From Bacteroidales bacterium (GTDB taxonomy: Bacteria > Bacteroidota > Bacteroidia > Bacteroidales > UBA932), in the NCBI GenBank assembly GCA_017383945.1, contig JAFNUQ010000119.1, positions 1 through 7,966 on the forward strand: a stretch of DNA of 7,966 nucleotides, written 5' to 3'. Below, in pieces: positions 7,057-7,966 of the stretch. The position numbers were made by a program, and so were the translations under genes. A model generated the notes under the pieces. The model saw only the letters and a list, made by a program, of their open reading frames with translations. It was not told the origin of the DNA and searched no databases. Each line of letters starts with the position of its first letter. Position 1 is the stretch's first letter.

Positions 7057-7641
7057 CTACAGTTTGTCGATATAAGAAAGGAACTCGTTGCGTGTCTGAG
7101 GGTTAGAGCGGAAAGTTCCGGTCAGGCAAGTGGTTGTCATAACGCCGGTCTTCTTTGCTCCGCGGCTCTCTTTGCACATGTGTCTTCCGCGCATCATTAG
7201 AGCCATGCCAAGAGGTGGGTTTTCTGATCCGAGAGCCTCTGTGAGCATTTCAACAACATCGTGTACAAGTCTCTCCTGCACCTGAAGTCTGGACGAGCAG
7301 TAATCTACCACGCGGCTGATTTTGGACAGTCCAAGTATTCGACCTTTAGGGTTAGGAAGGTAGGCAAACCAATATTCGCCGAAGAAGGTGCGGCAGTGGT
7401 GCTCGCACACAGAGTAGAATGTGCCTGCATCCACAACCATATTGTCGTAGATGATACCGTCCTGACCGTTTGGAAATGTGGTGATTACAGGTTTCTGCGA
7501 CTCGTCATAACCACGAAACATCTCCTTGAACATCCGCAGCATACGCTCAGGCGTCTGCTGCAGGCCTGTGCGATTTGGGTCCTCGCCAATGTATTCGAGC
7601 AGCTCTTTGATGTGCTGTTCTGCTTGTGCTTCTGTAATCAT
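7057..7641 (-). CDS. folE: GTP cyclohydrolase I
   Basis: FolE converts GTP to 7,8-dihydroneopterin triphosphate and formate, the entry step to folate and to queuosine/7-deazapurines. The protein has 194 residues, shorter than E. coli FolE (about 222) because the N-terminal helix region is reduced. Zinc ligands C79 and H82 (CEHH) and C156 (GRHMCKESRG, 152-161) are all present, with active-site H81 and H154. Other family blocks are IGEDPNRTGLQQTPERM (18-34), GLSKISR (104-110) and RLQVQERL (118-125). The three residues after CEHH are CRT, where many homologues have a Pro before the Phe. It belongs to the zinc-dependent type IA family, not FolE2. It sits between two QueD/PTPS paralogs with gaps of 4 and 5 nt, so its product should feed both. 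Confidence 0.96.
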   Translation of the reverse strand: MITEAQAEQHIKELLEYIGEDPNRTGLQQTPERMLRMFKEMFRGYDESQKPVITTFPNGQDGIIYDNMVVDAGTFYSVCEHHCRTFFGEYWFAYLPNPKGRILGLSKISRVVDYCSSRLQVQERLVHDVVEMLTEALGSENPPLGMALMMRGRHMCKESRGAKKTGVMTTTCLTGTFRSNPQTRNEFLSYIDKL

Positions 7642-7645
7642 AATC

Positions 7646-7966
7646 TTAATCTATTTCGTAGCATGCGCGATTGCCTGAGGTTTCTTCAACTGTCACCTTG
7701 TAGCAAAAAGGAATCTGCTCGCAGATCCATCTGGCAATATTTTCTGATGTTGGGTTAAATGGAAGGACGTCGTTGAGGTGCTTGTGATCGAGGACGTCAA
7801 AGACCTTTTCCTTGATGTGCTTGAAGTCAACAACCATCCCGTTTTTATCTAATTCCGAGTTCTTGCAGAAAATCTCCACAACATAGTTGTGGCCATGAAT
7901 TCTGGAGCACTTGCTCTCGTAGTCCAGGCTCAAAGCGTGACTTGCTGCAAACTCAAATTTTTTGGA
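7646..7966 (-). CDS. queD: 6-carboxy-5,6,7,8-tetrahydropterin synthase QueD (start beyond right edge)
   Basis: QueD converts dihydroneopterin triphosphate to 6-carboxytetrahydropterin, the second step toward preQ0 and queuosine. The reading frame is open through the right edge, so the first codons are missing; 106 residues are visible and only a few should be lost. A zinc His lies in FAASHAL (codon 7937-7939). The catalytic motif CSRIHGH has Cys at 7907-7909, exactly four residues before the HGH zinc ligands. LDHKHLND, NPTSENIARWIC and the substrate Glu in VEETSG complete the family pattern. An ungapped hand alignment to the paralog at 6722-7051 shows about half identical residues. It is the first visible gene of the pterin operon, 4 nt upstream of folE; its promoter lies outside the window. 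A true 6-pyruvoyltetrahydropterin synthase activity cannot be excluded. Confidence 0.9.
   Translation of the reverse strand, partial: SKKFEFAASHALSLDYESKCSRIHGHNYVVEIFCKNSELDKNGMVVDFKHIKEKVFDVLDHKHLNDVLPFNPTSENIARWICEQIPFCYKVTVEETSGNRACYEID

Noticed and set aside
7261..7758. Plus-strand open frame of 165 codons over folE and queD
   Set aside because: It spans two confidently identified minus-strand genes and their junction, so it is a coding shadow.
7646..7933. queD starting at TTG 7933 as a complete gene
   Set aside because: That start would drop the first zinc His (FAASHAL). The frame is open through base 7966, so the gene is simply cut by the window edge.

Overview
The window looks like a compact stretch of a Bacteroidota (probably Bacteroidales) chromosome. 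Three lines of sequence evidence support this. First, TAnnTTTG boxes, the -7 element of the Bacteroidota housekeeping sigma factor, lie upstream of three plus-strand genes or operons (67-74, 3441-3448, 4695-4702). Second, none of the nine starts I checked has a convincing Shine-Dalgarno sequence. Third, the gene content is typical of the group: a serine palmitoyltransferase, a CBM20-bearing DPE2-like 4-alpha-glucanotransferase, and FloA with NfeD. I see no mobile elements, CRISPR arrays, tRNA or rRNA genes, and no gene-free gap longer than about 115 bases.

Layout from left to right. (1) A two-gene plus-strand operon encodes an NfeD-family membrane protein (114-578) and the flotillin-like scaffold FloA (582-1526). 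(2) On the minus strand is malQ, an unusually short GH77 4-alpha-glucanotransferase with one N-terminal CBM20-like domain (1519-3384); its stop overlaps that of floA by 8 bp. (3) Divergent from malQ is an HI0933/BaiN-like FAD flavoprotein of unknown substrate (3464-4684). (4) A plus-strand operon with its own promoter carries serine palmitoyltransferase (4732-5925) and, 5 nt downstream, a short-chain dehydrogenase (5931-6725) that is a good candidate for 3-ketosphinganine reductase. Together these would make the sphinganine backbone of Bacteroidota sphingolipids. (5) Converging on it is a minus-strand pterin operon, queD (cut by the right edge) - folE - a second QueD/PTPS-family gene, with gaps of 4 and 5 nt.

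The most informative part is the pterin operon. FolE makes 7,8-dihydroneopterin triphosphate from GTP. The upstream QueD paralog keeps the catalytic Cys (CxxxHGH motif) and fits 6-carboxytetrahydropterin synthase of queuosine biosynthesis. The downstream paralog has Trp in place of that Cys and carries the ExxHGH motif known for PTPS-III enzymes, which replace dihydroneopterin aldolase (FolB) in folate synthesis. The operon therefore looks like a metabolic branch point: one FolE flanked by two diverged sister enzymes, one feeding queuosine and one feeding folate. This reading rests on motifs and family knowledge, not on any database search.
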